Part shown: one piece after another, positions 16,222 through 23,843 of the stretch
How positions within the stretch are numbered: position 1 is the stretch's first letter
How the letters are laid out: every line of letters starts with the position of its first letter
Assembly (NCBI RefSeq): GCF_014656195.1
Contig: NZ_BNBY01000021.1
Location: 1 to 64,000 of the forward strand
Length of the DNA stretch: 64,000 nt
Direction: 5' to 3'
Origin: Kitasatospora xanthocidica
GTDB lineage: Bacteria > Actinomycetota > Actinomycetes > Streptomycetales > Streptomycetaceae
Notes under the pieces: model-generated
The model's database searches: none
What the model was told of the DNA's origin: nothing
What the model saw: only the letters and a program-made list of their open reading frames with translations
Made by a program: the position numbers and the translations under genes

Positions 16222-17478
16222 TCAGGGCCGGGGGAAGTCCGTGAGGCCGGGCAGCGGCACCGGGCCGAGCACCGCCTCGTGCAGGGCGGTCAGGATCCCG
16301 GCGGCGCCGGTGGCGAGGTCCGCCGGGAGCCGCATCGAGCGGCGGCCCGGGGATGCCGGGCCACCCCGGTGGTTCATCACCTGCGACTCCAGCAGGCGCA
16401 GCTGGCGGTCGGCCTCGGCCGGGTGCCCGGTCCGCAGCAGGTGCAGCAGCAGCCCGGCCCGGCCCTCGAACAGGCCGGGCGCGGCGACAAGGTCGGGCGC
16501 GGTGACCGGGTCGGGCCGGCAGGAGAGTGCGGCGGCCGCCAGCGCCTCGGCTAACCGGGCGGGCAGCCGGTCCGGGCCGGTGCGCAGGGCCAGTTCGGCG
16601 ATCAGGCCCGCGGTGCCGACACCGCCCGCCGCCAGGTACGGGAGCTTGCGGTGGTAGCGGTCCTCGACCAGGACGAGCATCCCGTCGCTGAGGCCGGCGC
16701 CGTTGTCGACGCCGTCGAGTTCGCGGCCCAGCGCCGTCTCGGCCGCCGTGAGCCAGCCCGGGTCGCCGGTGTGCCCGTGCAGCCGCAGGAACAGCGCGGC
16801 CTGCCCGCTCCAGCCGTCCAGCAGGCCGCGCAGCCGCGGCGCGGGCTCCTCCCGGGCCAGCTCGTGCCCGAGCGCCAGTGCCCAGGTGGCGAGGCCGCGC
16901 CGGCCGACCGCCTCGGCCAGGTCGAGCAGTCCGAGCGCGAGGCCGGCCCGTCCGGAGCCGAGCCCGGGGTCGGTCGGCGGTTCGGCGGCGATCACCCGCT
17001 CGATCAGTGCGCAGGCCGCCGCCCGCCGGCCCAGCCGGGCGAGCGCCCAGGCGATGCCGGTCAGTCCGTCGTACAGTCCGGGCGGCAGGTCCGGCGCGGC
17101 GGCGGCGCGGGCCACCAGCCAGTCGACGTGCTCGGCCGGGGCTGGGCGGCCGCAGGCGTGCAGCGCGTACAGCACGCCGGCCGCGCCGTAGGCGAGGCCG
17201 AGTCCGCCGTGGCCGGGGTCGAACTGCTGGACGTCATTTGGGAAGAGACGGTCCGTCCGGTCGGGCGTGGCCGTCGCCAGGATGCCGTCCGCCAGCGAGT
17301 CCAGTACCGGGCGCCAGGCCTCGGTGTCCGACGCCGGGGCCTTCGGCCAACTCTCGTGCGGAGGTGTGGAGTTGCGCTCGGCGGCGGCGGTGAACCGTCC
17401 GTCCGGGCGCTCGGCGCGGGCGGGGGCGTGGTGGCGCGGCGGGTCGGTGAGGCGGTGGCGCTCGGAGCGGTCGTCCAC
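16222..17478 (-). CDS. Orphan LanC-like cyclase-type protein
   Basis: 418 aa with the repeated Gly-rich helix pairs of the LanC alpha/alpha barrel: GHGGLGLAYGAAGVLYALH, GLYDGLTGIAWALARLG, GLLDGWSGQAALFLRLH, GLFEGRAGLLLHLL and PADLATGAAGILTALH. These are closest in style to the cyclase domain of class III lanthipeptide synthetases. The Cys and Cys-His zinc ligands of class I LanC (the CHG motif) are not present. No lyase or kinase domain precedes it, and no dehydratase lies nearby. The GTG at 17478 follows a 24-codon ORF by 10 bp. It may be a stand-alone scaffold or cyclase acting with proteins elsewhere. Confidence 0.75.
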   Translation of the reverse strand: MDDRSERHRLTDPPRHHAPARAERPDGRFTAAAERNSTPPHESWPKAPASDTEAWRPVLDSLADGILATATPDRTDRLFPNDVQQFDPGHGGLGLAYGAAGVLYALHACGRPAPAEHVDWLVARAAAAPDLPPGLYDGLTGIAWALARLGRRAAACALIERVIAAEPPTDPGLGSGRAGLALGLLDLAEAVGRRGLATWALALGHELAREEPAPRLRGLLDGWSGQAALFLRLHGHTGDPGWLTAAETALGRELDGVDNGAGLSDGMLVLVEDRYHRKLPYLAAGGVGTAGLIAELALRTGPDRLPARLAEALAAAALSCRPDPVTAPDLVAAPGLFEGRAGLLLHLLRTGHPAEADRQLRLLESQVMNHRGGPASPGRRSMRLPADLATGAAGILTALHEAVLGPVPLPGLTDFPRP

Positions 17479-17488
17479 GGTGCCCGCC

Positions 17489-17563
17489 TCAGCCCGCGGT
17501 CCGCGGCCGGGGGCCGCCCGCGCCCGGTCCGGCGGCCGCCCGGGTGTCGGATGTCGTCGTCAT
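17489..17563 (-). CDS. Small ORF (24 aa) upstream of the LanC-like gene
   Basis: A 24-codon frame begins at ATG 17563, with a strong AGGGGGG ribosome binding site 7 nt upstream. It ends 10 bp before the LanC-like start. It opens MTTTSDTR and then turns Ala/Gly/Pro-rich. It has no Cys, so it is a poor lanthipeptide precursor. Translational coupling to the next gene is a more likely role, if it is translated at all. Confidence 0.35.
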   Translation of the reverse strand: MTTTSDTRAAAGPGAGGPRPRTAG

Positions 17564-17743
17564 GGGTGCCCCCCTGCTTGCAGTGGATCCCGCCGGTCGC
17601 GGGCTGCTTCCGACCCTGCCACCCGCCGTCCGCGGGGTCGACGGCCCCGATCCGCCACCTTCGTGCCAAGGGGGGTGGGGGATGTGCCGGTCGTCGGCGC
17701 GCCCCTTCGGCTCGCGGGCCGGGCGTGGGGCCGGGGCAAAGGT

Positions 17744-17771
17744 TTGGCGGGCGGGCCGGGGAATCTTGTAT
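17744..17771 (+). promoter_or_regulatory. Promoter of the riboswitch transcript
   Basis: TTGGCG (17744-17749) and TTGTAT (17766-17771) are separated by 16 bp. A start near 17778 would place the first nucleotides just before the SAM aptamer. The position relative to the aptamer supports the call more than the hexamers alone. Confidence 0.45.
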
Positions 17772-17784
17772 GGTTCCTGGCGAA

Positions 17785-17920
17785 TCATCCAGAGGGGTGG
17801 AGGGACCGGCCCTACGAAGCCCCGGCAACTCCCCGTTCGACCCGGCGTCCGAAGTACGCGCCGTGCCGTCCGGGTCAGTGCCAACTCCGGCCTGTCGCCA
17901 CTGTGGCGCGGGAAAGATGA
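17785..17920 (+). ncRNA. SAM-I (S-box) riboswitch
   Basis: The highly conserved S-box core is plain: CAGAGGGGTGGAGGGACCGG runs into GGCCCTACGAAGCCCCGGCA. Later GTGCCAACTCCGGCC and the closing GGAAAGATGAG appear in the right order. P1 can form between TCATC (17785-17789) and GATGA (17916-17920). The Shine-Dalgarno GGAG (17921-17924) abuts the 3' strand of P1, so S-adenosylmethionine binding probably limits translation of the short ORF starting at 17930. S-boxes normally govern methionine/SAM genes; here the next full gene is an IclR regulator. Confidence 0.88.
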
Positions 17921-17929
17921 GGAGACACG

Positions 17930-18040
17930 GTGCTCTCTGTGCTGTCCTTCGCCCGGGCGCTTCCCGCCCCGGCCCTTTCGCGTACCCGTCTCGTGCCCGG
18001 CGCAGGCTCTCGGCCGACTTCCCCGGCCCGTCCGCGCTGA
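17930..18040 (+). CDS. Putative leader peptide after the SAM riboswitch (36 aa)
   Basis: GTG at 17930 is 5 nt after GGAG, the site next to riboswitch helix P1, and opens a 36-codon frame. The product starts MLSVLSFARALPAPALS and is Ala/Pro/Arg-rich with no internal Met. It resembles no family I know. Its position suggests a regulatory leader or a translational coupler for the downstream ndgR-like gene rather than a functional protein. Confidence 0.4.
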   Translation: MLSVLSFARALPAPALSRTRLVPGAGSRPTSPARPR

Positions 18041-18049
18041 CCACCCCCC

Positions 18050-18099
18050 AGGCTCCCCGCGTGGAGCCTCCGTGAGCCGGACCCACCCGCCGCTCACGG
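18050..18099 (+). promoter_or_regulatory. Two hairpins between leader ORF and ndgR-like gene
   Basis: AGGCTCC (18050-18056) pairs with GGAGCCT (18063-18069) across a 6-nt loop. CCGTGAGC (18070-18077) pairs with GCTCACGG (18092-18099) across 14 nt. They lie back to back in the 83-bp gap before the regulator and could act as an attenuator or as mRNA stabilisers. No T-run is seen. Confidence 0.4.
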
Positions 18100-18123
18100 G
18101 ACTTGAGACGGAGTACCCATCCC

Positions 18124-18837
18124 ATGCAGAACACGAGTGGCGTCGGCGTGCTCGACAAGGTCACCTCGATCCTCGGCACCCTGGAGGCCGGTCCCGCGAC
18201 CCTGGCCGGGCTCGTCGCCGCCACCGGCCTGGCCCGGCCCACCGCCCACCGGCTCGCGGTCGCGCTCGAACACCACCGGCTGGTCTCCCGGGACCTGCAG
18301 GGACGCTTCGTCCTCGGCCCCCGGCTCTCCGAACTCTCGGCGGCCGCCGGCGAGGACCGGCTGCTGGCCGCCGCCGGCTCGGTCCTGACCCACCTGCGGG
18401 ACGTCACCGGGGAGAGTGCCCAGCTCTACCGGCGGCAGGGCGAGGTCCGGATCTGCGTGGCCGCCGCCGAGCGGCTTTCTGGTCTGCGGGACACCGTCCC
18501 GGTGGGCATCACTTTCCCGATGAAGGTCGGCTCGGCCGCCCAGGTGCTGCTGGCCTGGGAGGAGCCGGAGCGGCTCCACCGGGGCCTCCAGGGCGCCCGT
18601 TTCACCGCCACCGCGTTGAGCGGCGTCCGGCGGCGCGGCTGGGCGCAGTCGATCGGCGAGCGCGAGCTCGGGGTGGCCTCGGTCTCCGCGCCGGTCCGGG
18701 GCCCGTCCAACCGGGTGGTGGCCGCGGTCTCGGTGTCCGGCCCGATCGAACGGCTCACCCGCCACCCCGGCGCCCAGCTGTCCCAGGCCGTCATGGAGGC
18801 GGCCACCCGGCTCACCGAGGCGCTGCGCCACCCCTGA
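18124..18837 (+). CDS. ndgR: IclR-family regulator, NdgR type
   Basis: A 237-aa IclR-type protein closely resembling streptomycete NdgR. It has an N-terminal winged HTH (GPATLAGLVAATGLARPTAH) and an effector domain with GESAQLYRRQGEVRICVAAA and GARFTATALSGVRRRGWAQS. NdgR is known to regulate leuCD and other amino-acid genes. It is usually divergent from leuC, which is absent here, so this may be a paralogue. The ATG at 18124 has GGAG about 10 nt upstream. The upstream SAM-I riboswitch suggests that methionine/SAM status controls its expression. It ends convergently with the ThrE-type exporter. Confidence 0.85.
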   Translation: MQNTSGVGVLDKVTSILGTLEAGPATLAGLVAATGLARPTAHRLAVALEHHRLVSRDLQGRFVLGPRLSELSAAAGEDRLLAAAGSVLTHLRDVTGESAQLYRRQGEVRICVAAAERLSGLRDTVPVGITFPMKVGSAAQVLLAWEEPERLHRGLQGARFTATALSGVRRRGWAQSIGERELGVASVSAPVRGPSNRVVAAVSVSGPIERLTRHPGAQLSQAVMEAATRLTEALRHP

Positions 18838-18891
18838 CCGGCCCCGCCCCCTCCCCGCCCCCGCCCGAAACTCGCCGTCGCGCCGCCCGGT

Positions 18892-20145
18892 TCAGGTCCG
18901 GGGCCGGGCGACGGCGAAGGAGGGGCGGGGGATCCGGCTGACCACGGCGCCGATCAGGGTGCCGATCGACACCCCGAACACCGCCGAGACGGCCGCCAGC
19001 ACCGACTGGGCGCCGTTCCCGACCTCGATCTGCGCGGTGTTCAGCAGGCCGAAGGAGCCCGGCACCACGATCCAGAACGCCGGCAGGTAGAGCACCTGCC
19101 AGAGCGGGCCGCCGGGCAGCCAGTGCACCAGGGTCGCCGCGACCGCCGCCGAGACCGCCCCGGCCAGGCCGCCGATGGCCGCGCCGTGCACCGATCCCAC
19201 AACCACCTGGACGGTCACGCTCACCGCGATCACCACGACGATCCACGGGACGGCCGCGGGCGGGGCGTGGACGTTGACCACCACTCCGGCCACCGCGACC
19301 GCCAGCCCCAGCCCGATCACCCACCAGCTCGGTTTCGCCACCTGGACGTTGGCCAGCGCGGCGGCCGGCAGGCCGATCGCCGTCGCGGCCGCCGCCACCC
19401 CGGCCAGGAAGAGCGCCAGTTGCACCGCGCCGGACACCAGCCGGGCGGTCCCCGCGCTGGCCGCGCCCGCGGCGATCTCCGACAGGCCGGTGACCAGCAG
19501 CCCGCCCGGCAGCAGGATCGCCAGGGTGGCCACGATCGTCCGCAGGGGGCCGTCCAGCAGGGAGGCGCGGGCCAGCGACAGGACCAGCAGCGCCACCAGG
19601 AACCCGGCGGTGACGGGCAGCAGCGGCCGCAGGTACGGCAGGCGCCGCGCGAGCACGGTCAGCCCCACCACGATCAGCGAGCCGAGCCCGGCCGCCAGCA
19701 CGTTGGCCGCCGCCGGCTGCAGGAACAGGCAGACCCCGACCCCGACGGGCAGCGCCCCGAGGTCCGCCACCCAGCCGGGCCAGCGGGCCGGCGCCCGCCG
19801 GATCCGGTCCAGTTCGGCGAGCGCCCGGGGTCCGTCCAGCTCGCCCGCCCGCAGCCGGTGCACCAGGTGCAGGACGTCCGCCGTCTGCTCGAACCGCAGC
19901 GCGGCGCCCACCGGCTGGAACCGGGTGCCCTCGTCGGCGGTCAGCGCGACGAACAGGCCGTTGGTCAGCGCGGCGACCCGTACCTCCGGCGCCCCCAGCG
20001 CCCGGCCCAGTCCGCGGAGTTCCTCCTCCACCTCGTGGACGGGCAGACCACCGCCGAGCAGGGCTTCCCCCAGGTCGAGCAGCAGACGGCGGAGCGGATC
20101 GGGCGGGGCGGCGGCGTCCCGGACCGGCGGAGACTTTCTGGACAT
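18892..20145 (-). CDS. thrE: ThrE-family threonine/serine exporter
   Basis: A 417-aa membrane protein with the two-part ThrE architecture. Residues 1-130 are a soluble region (RLLLDLGEALLGGGLPVHEV, then LTNGLFVALTAD). They are followed by about ten hydrophobic helices (LPVGVGVCLFLQ through PAFWIVVPGSFGLLN). ThrE proteins export small amino acids such as threonine and serine by proton-motive force. The ATG at 20145 begins MSRKSPPVRD. It is convergent with ndgR and divergent from the XRE-STAND regulator. The link to the neighbouring regulators is not proven. Confidence 0.82.
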   Translation of the reverse strand: MSRKSPPVRDAAAPPDPLRRLLLDLGEALLGGGLPVHEVEEELRGLGRALGAPEVRVAALTNGLFVALTADEGTRFQPVGAALRFEQTADVLHLVHRLRAGELDGPRALAELDRIRRAPARWPGWVADLGALPVGVGVCLFLQPAAANVLAAGLGSLIVVGLTVLARRLPYLRPLLPVTAGFLVALLVLSLARASLLDGPLRTIVATLAILLPGGLLVTGLSEIAAGAASAGTARLVSGAVQLALFLAGVAAAATAIGLPAAALANVQVAKPSWWVIGLGLAVAVAGVVVNVHAPPAAVPWIVVVIAVSVTVQVVVGSVHGAAIGGLAGAVSAAVAATLVHWLPGGPLWQVLYLPAFWIVVPGSFGLLNTAQIEVGNGAQSVLAAVSAVFGVSIGTLIGAVVSRIPRPSFAVARPRT

Positions 20146-20281
20146 GGCAGGTATCGTCCCACCCCGCCCGCTTCGGTCCGCCTGTGCCCCGGTCCGTCCG
20201 CTTCCCTCCCGGCCGTGCCCCCGTTTCCGGAGGGCCCCGCGCGGGATGTGGGGCAGGCGTGAAGGTCGCGGGTGGGGCCGG

Positions 20282-20298
20282 TGATCGGCCGTTGATCG
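20282..20298 (+). promoter_or_regulatory. Candidate SARP-type direct repeat
   Basis: TGATCG recurs at 20282 and 20293, an 11-bp period as in SARP binding sites. It lies in the 324-bp gene-free gap 20146-20469, about 170 bp before the XRE-STAND gene. The same hexamer pair stands in front of genes around the AfsR-like regulator at 56-60 kb. The following -10 is weak here. Nothing else clear is seen in the gap. Confidence 0.4.
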
Positions 20299-20469
20299 CG
20301 CGTAGACGCCGAGCCTGGAGCATCGGGAACCGGAGGGAACCGGTTCGGAGGCCACAGCCTGACCACCGGGTCCCGTACGGCCGGACCACGGGCCGTACGG
20401 GTGCCCGGTGCTCACGCCGCCGGACCGGGCCTCCAGTGAGTGTCCGAACCACGGAAGGGCAGACGAGGC

Positions 20470-21768
20470 ATGGACAGCGGGCAGTCGGTGCAAGCGGTGA
20501 GGACGGCGGCGGGCTTCGGAGAGCTGCTGCGGGTACGGCGCGAGCGGATCGGGCTGACCCAGCAGTGCCTGGCCGACCACGCCACCCTGAGCGTGCGGGC
20601 GATCCGGGACATGGAGGCCGGCCGGGTCCGCCGGCCCCGCAACGAGACCGTGCGGCTGCTGGCGGACGCGCTGCGGCTGGAGGGCCGCAGCCGGACGGAC
20701 TTCGAGGAGTCCGCCCGCCGGCACCCGCTCGGCGACGATCCGGTGGCGCTGCCGGTGCCGGCCGCCCCGCCGGTGGCGCGCGGGGCGATCGTCGGCCGGG
20801 AGATGGAGACCGAGGTCCTGGTCGACGCCTTCGCCGTGCACGGGGACCGGCTGGTCTCGCTGGTGGGCCTCGGCGGGGTGGGCAAGACCCGGCTCGCCCT
20901 GGAGGTGGCCCGGCGGGTGCACCTGGCCGCCCGCTGGTCGGTGCGGTGGGTGGAGTGCGGCGGCGGCGCGCACCCCTGGCGCGGCCGGGCGGACGAGCTC
21001 GTCCGGGAGATCGGCGACCGCCCCGCCCTGCTGGTGCTGGACGGCGCCGACGGCGGAGTGGACGCCGGACAGCTGGACGCGCTGTTCCACCACTGCCCCG
21101 GGCTGCGGGTGCTGATCACCGCCCGGGAGGCCCGGCCGCTGCCCGGCTGCCAGGTCATCCCGCTCGCGCCGCTGCCCGTCCCGGCGCCCGAACTCGACGC
21201 CGATCCGGAGGCGCTGGCGCAGGTCGGAGCCGTCCGGCTGCTGCTCTCGCACCTGTGCCGGCTGCGCCCCGGCTACACCCTGGAGCGCTCCGAGGCGCCC
21301 GCCGTCGCGGAGCTCTGCCGCCACCTCGACGGCCTGCCGGGCGCGCTGGAGCGCGCGGCGGGCTGGGCGCTGGTGCAGTCCCCCGGCCAGCTGGTGGACC
21401 GGCTGGCGGCCGTCCCGTTCACCCTGGCGGCGCCGCCGCTGGTGTACGGCGCGCGCGGTGACGTCCGGGACGAGGTGGAGCCGGCGATCCGCCGGCTGAC
21501 GGAACGCCAGCGCGCCCTGCTGGAGGTCCTGGTGGACGAACCGGGGGACTGGTCCGGGGAGGACGCGGTGGTCCGCAGCGGCTGGGCCCTGCAGACCTGC
21601 CTCGCGACGGTGCACGAGCTGCTGTCGCGCGGACTGATCCGCAGCGTGCCCGCCCGGGACGGCGTGCGGTTCACGGTGCTCAACCTCTGCCGGCGCCTCG
21701 TCCGGGAGGAGCCGGGGCTGCGGCTGGCCGCGGCCGGGGACGTGCCGCTGCTGGCGGTCGCGGGCTGA
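20470..21768 (+). CDS. XRE-type HTH fused to STAND/NB-ARC ATPase regulator
   Basis: 432 aa. Residues 14-70 are an XRE-like HTH (LLRVRRERIGLTQQCLADHA). An NTPase domain follows, with P-loop GLGGVGKTR at about residues 133-141 and a Walker B-like PALLVLDGAD. The remainder resembles the winged-helix end of SARP/LuxR-type STAND regulators, but the usual TPR array is missing, so it is short. The ATG at 20470 follows GAGG. It stands directly left of the biosynthetic genes on the same strand and is a plausible pathway regulator. The paired TGATCG motif upstream may tie it to the AfsR-like protein. Confidence 0.75.
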   Translation: MDSGQSVQAVRTAAGFGELLRVRRERIGLTQQCLADHATLSVRAIRDMEAGRVRRPRNETVRLLADALRLEGRSRTDFEESARRHPLGDDPVALPVPAAPPVARGAIVGREMETEVLVDAFAVHGDRLVSLVGLGGVGKTRLALEVARRVHLAARWSVRWVECGGGAHPWRGRADELVREIGDRPALLVLDGADGGVDAGQLDALFHHCPGLRVLITAREARPLPGCQVIPLAPLPVPAPELDADPEALAQVGAVRLLLSHLCRLRPGYTLERSEAPAVAELCRHLDGLPGALERAAGWALVQSPGQLVDRLAAVPFTLAAPPLVYGARGDVRDEVEPAIRRLTERQRALLEVLVDEPGDWSGEDAVVRSGWALQTCLATVHELLSRGLIRSVPARDGVRFTVLNLCRRLVREEPGLRLAAAGDVPLLAVAG

Positions 21769-21787
21769 TGCGGGCCGACCCGGCGGC

Positions 21788-21862
21788 AGCGCCTCCGGCG
21801 GCTGTGCCTTCGGTGGTCGTGCCTTCGGCGGCCGTACCTCCGGCGGCAGTGCCTCCGGTGGG
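21788..21862. repeat. Five tandem 15-bp degenerate repeats
   Basis: Five units of the form NGTGCCTYCGGYGGN run in tandem in the 263-bp gap before the mutase genes. An open frame through them (21768-22028) reads as repeated Ala-Ala-Val-Pro and does not look like a protein. The function is unknown; it may be a spacer generated by slippage. Confidence 0.5.
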
Positions 21863-22031
21863 CGCCGATTCTGCCGCATTGTGCCGCTGGAGCTGCCGCT
21901 CACCGGGCCCGATCGTTCCTAACGTTCTCCGTGGGGCTGGGCCGTCGCGGAACGCGCGCCGGAGTTCCCGGACCGCCGGCCCGGGCGTCGGCGGAATTCC
22001 ATCGACGATCTCTACCGATGAGGGCTGAGTT

Positions 22032-22475
22032 GTGGAGCACGGAAATGCCGAAGACGGCGGGCTGGACGTCGTCGTGACGACGCTGGCCTCGGATTCGCAC
22101 ACCTGGAACCTGGTCTTCCTGCAGCTGCTGCTGGAGGAGATGGGCCACCGGGTGACGAACCTGGGCGCCTGCGTCCCGGACGCGCTGCTGCTCGCCGAAT
22201 GCCGCCGGATCGTGCCGGACCTGATCGTCATCAGCAGCGTCAACGGGCACGGCCACCAGGAGGGCCTGCGGGTCATCCCGGCCCTGCGGGCCTGCCCGGA
22301 ACTGCGGCGCACGCCGACCGTCATCGGCGGAAAGCTCGGCATCGCCGGGGCCGACGACCCCGACCGCGAACGGACCCTGCTGTCGGCCGGCTTCGACGCC
22401 GTCTTCGAGGAGGGCGGCTCGGTCGCCCCGTTCCGCGAGTTCGTCGACGGGCTGCGCTCCCGGGTCCTGCTGTGA
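22032..22475 (+). CDS. Methylaspartate (glutamate) mutase, small B12-binding subunit
   Basis: A 147-aa cobalamin-binding domain. The B12 signature appears as ASDSHTWNLV, with the cobalt-ligating His at residue 23. SVNGHG and GGKLGIAG line the nucleotide tail pocket. Together with the next gene it should carry out the adenosylcobalamin-dependent rearrangement of L-glutamate to 3-methylaspartate. The third motif position is Asn rather than the Gly of the classical DxHxxG; I believe secondary-metabolite homologues share this. The GTG start at 22032 follows GAGGG. It overlaps the large subunit by four bases (GTGA). Confidence 0.87.
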   Translation: MEHGNAEDGGLDVVVTTLASDSHTWNLVFLQLLLEEMGHRVTNLGACVPDALLLAECRRIVPDLIVISSVNGHGHQEGLRVIPALRACPELRRTPTVIGGKLGIAGADDPDRERTLLSAGFDAVFEEGGSVAPFREFVDGLRSRVLL

Positions 22476-23767
22476 CCGGCTTCGGCGCGTTCGTGGCGCA
22501 GGCCGCCGACGCCGGGGCCCTGGTGGTCCAGCCCCGGATGGGCATGGCGGAGGCGGCCCGGATGCGGGACGGCCTGCTCGCCACCCGGGGAGCGGCCGCC
22601 GTCACCGTCGGCACCATCACCCTGGACAGTTACACCCGTACCGGCGACCTCGACGCCGCGCGGCGCGCCCTGGCCCTCGGGGCTGGCCTCAACGGCTACC
22701 CGATCGCCACCCACCCGGTCGACGTCACCCGGGCGGTGCTGCACGGCGTCGCCGACGCGGGCTTTCCCGTGCAGGTCCGGCACGGCTCGGCCGCGCCGGA
22801 GCGGATCTTCGAGGCGCTGCTGGCGGCCGGCCTGGACGCAACCGAGGGCGGACCGGTCTCCTACTGCCTGCCGTACGGCCGCACCCCGCTCCACGAGGCG
22901 GTGGCCTGCTGGCGGCGCAGCTGCGAACTCCTCGCCTCCATCCGGGAGTTCGGAGCGGAACCGCACCTGGAGACGTTCGGCGGCTGCATGATGGGCCAGC
23001 TCTGCCCGCCCTCGCTGCTGATCGCGATCAGCGTGCTGGAGGCGCTGTTCTTCCGCCAGCACGGACTGCGCAGCATCTCGCTCAGCTACGCCCAGCAGAC
23101 CAACGCCCGGCAGGACGAGGAGGCGCTGGCCGCGCTCGGTCGGATCGCGGACGAGCTGCTCGCGGACGTCGACCGGCACCTCGTGGTGTACGCCTACATG
23201 GGCGTCTACCCGCGCTCGCCCGGTGGCGCGCGGCTGCTGCTGGAGGACGCGGCGCGGCTCGCCGTGCGCGGCGGCGCGGCCCGGCTGATCGTCAAGACCA
23301 CGGCCGAGGCGCACCGCATCCCGACCGTCGCCGAGAACGTCCGGGCGCTGGAGGCCGCCGCCGCGGCCGCCACGGCGGAGCGCACCCGCCCGCGGCCCGC
23401 CGCGCCGCCGGACACCGGGATCGAGGCCGAGGCCAGGGCGCTGATCGGTGCCGTGCTCGACCTGGACGCCGACCTCGGGCGGGCCCTGGTCCGGGCGTTC
23501 GCGGCCGGCTACCTGGACGTGCCCTACTGCCTGCACCCCGACAACGCCGGGCGGACCCGCAGTTCGCTCGGCCCCGACGGGCGGCTGTACTGGTCGGCCG
23601 TCGGCTCGATGCCGATCGCCGGGCTGGTCGAGGGCGGCCGCCCGCCGATCCTCGGCTCGGCCGGGCTGCTGTCCGCCCTCTCCCACGTTCAGCGGCGCTA
23701 CGACGGCCGGGCCCCCCGGCCGGCCGCCGCGCCGCCCGTACCCCGGGGCCTTCCGGCCGCGCGCTGA
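22472..23767 (+). CDS. Methylaspartate (glutamate) mutase, large catalytic subunit
   Basis: A 431-aa homologue of the glutamate mutase E chain, a TIM barrel that binds substrate and works with the B12 subunit encoded just upstream. Visible signatures are VQPRMGMAE, RHGSAAPERIFEALLAAGLD, EGGPVSYCLPYGR, FGGCMMGQLCPPSLLIAIS and SLSYAQQTNARQDEEA. It is a little shorter than the fermentative enzymes, as is usual in actinomycete biosynthetic clusters. The product, 3-methylaspartate, is a known NRPS or starter building block (friulimicin, vicenistatin). The GTG start at 22472 is coupled to the upstream stop. Confidence 0.88.
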   Translation: MTGFGAFVAQAADAGALVVQPRMGMAEAARMRDGLLATRGAAAVTVGTITLDSYTRTGDLDAARRALALGAGLNGYPIATHPVDVTRAVLHGVADAGFPVQVRHGSAAPERIFEALLAAGLDATEGGPVSYCLPYGRTPLHEAVACWRRSCELLASIREFGAEPHLETFGGCMMGQLCPPSLLIAISVLEALFFRQHGLRSISLSYAQQTNARQDEEALAALGRIADELLADVDRHLVVYAYMGVYPRSPGGARLLLEDAARLAVRGGAARLIVKTTAEAHRIPTVAENVRALEAAAAAATAERTRPRPAAPPDTGIEAEARALIGAVLDLDADLGRALVRAFAAGYLDVPYCLHPDNAGRTRSSLGPDGRLYWSAVGSMPIAGLVEGGRPPILGSAGLLSALSHVQRRYDGRAPRPAAAPPVPRGLPAAR

Positions 23768-23843
23768 GCCGACCGCCCGCTGAGGCAACCCGAGACCCCC
23801 GCTTTCCGAGCACAGACCCGCCCCGAGAGATGAGGACCCGACC

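Noticed and set aside
17489..17563. Lanthipeptide precursor next to the LanC-like gene
   Set aside because: The only small ORF with a good ribosome site has no Cys and is only 24 codons, so it cannot form lanthionine rings. It is listed as a small ORF only.
21768..22028. Open frame of 86 codons overlapping the XRE-STAND stop
   Set aside because: It reads as repeated Ala-Ala-Val-Pro through the tandem repeats and then unstructured sequence, with no ribosome site or homology. I treat it as intergenic.
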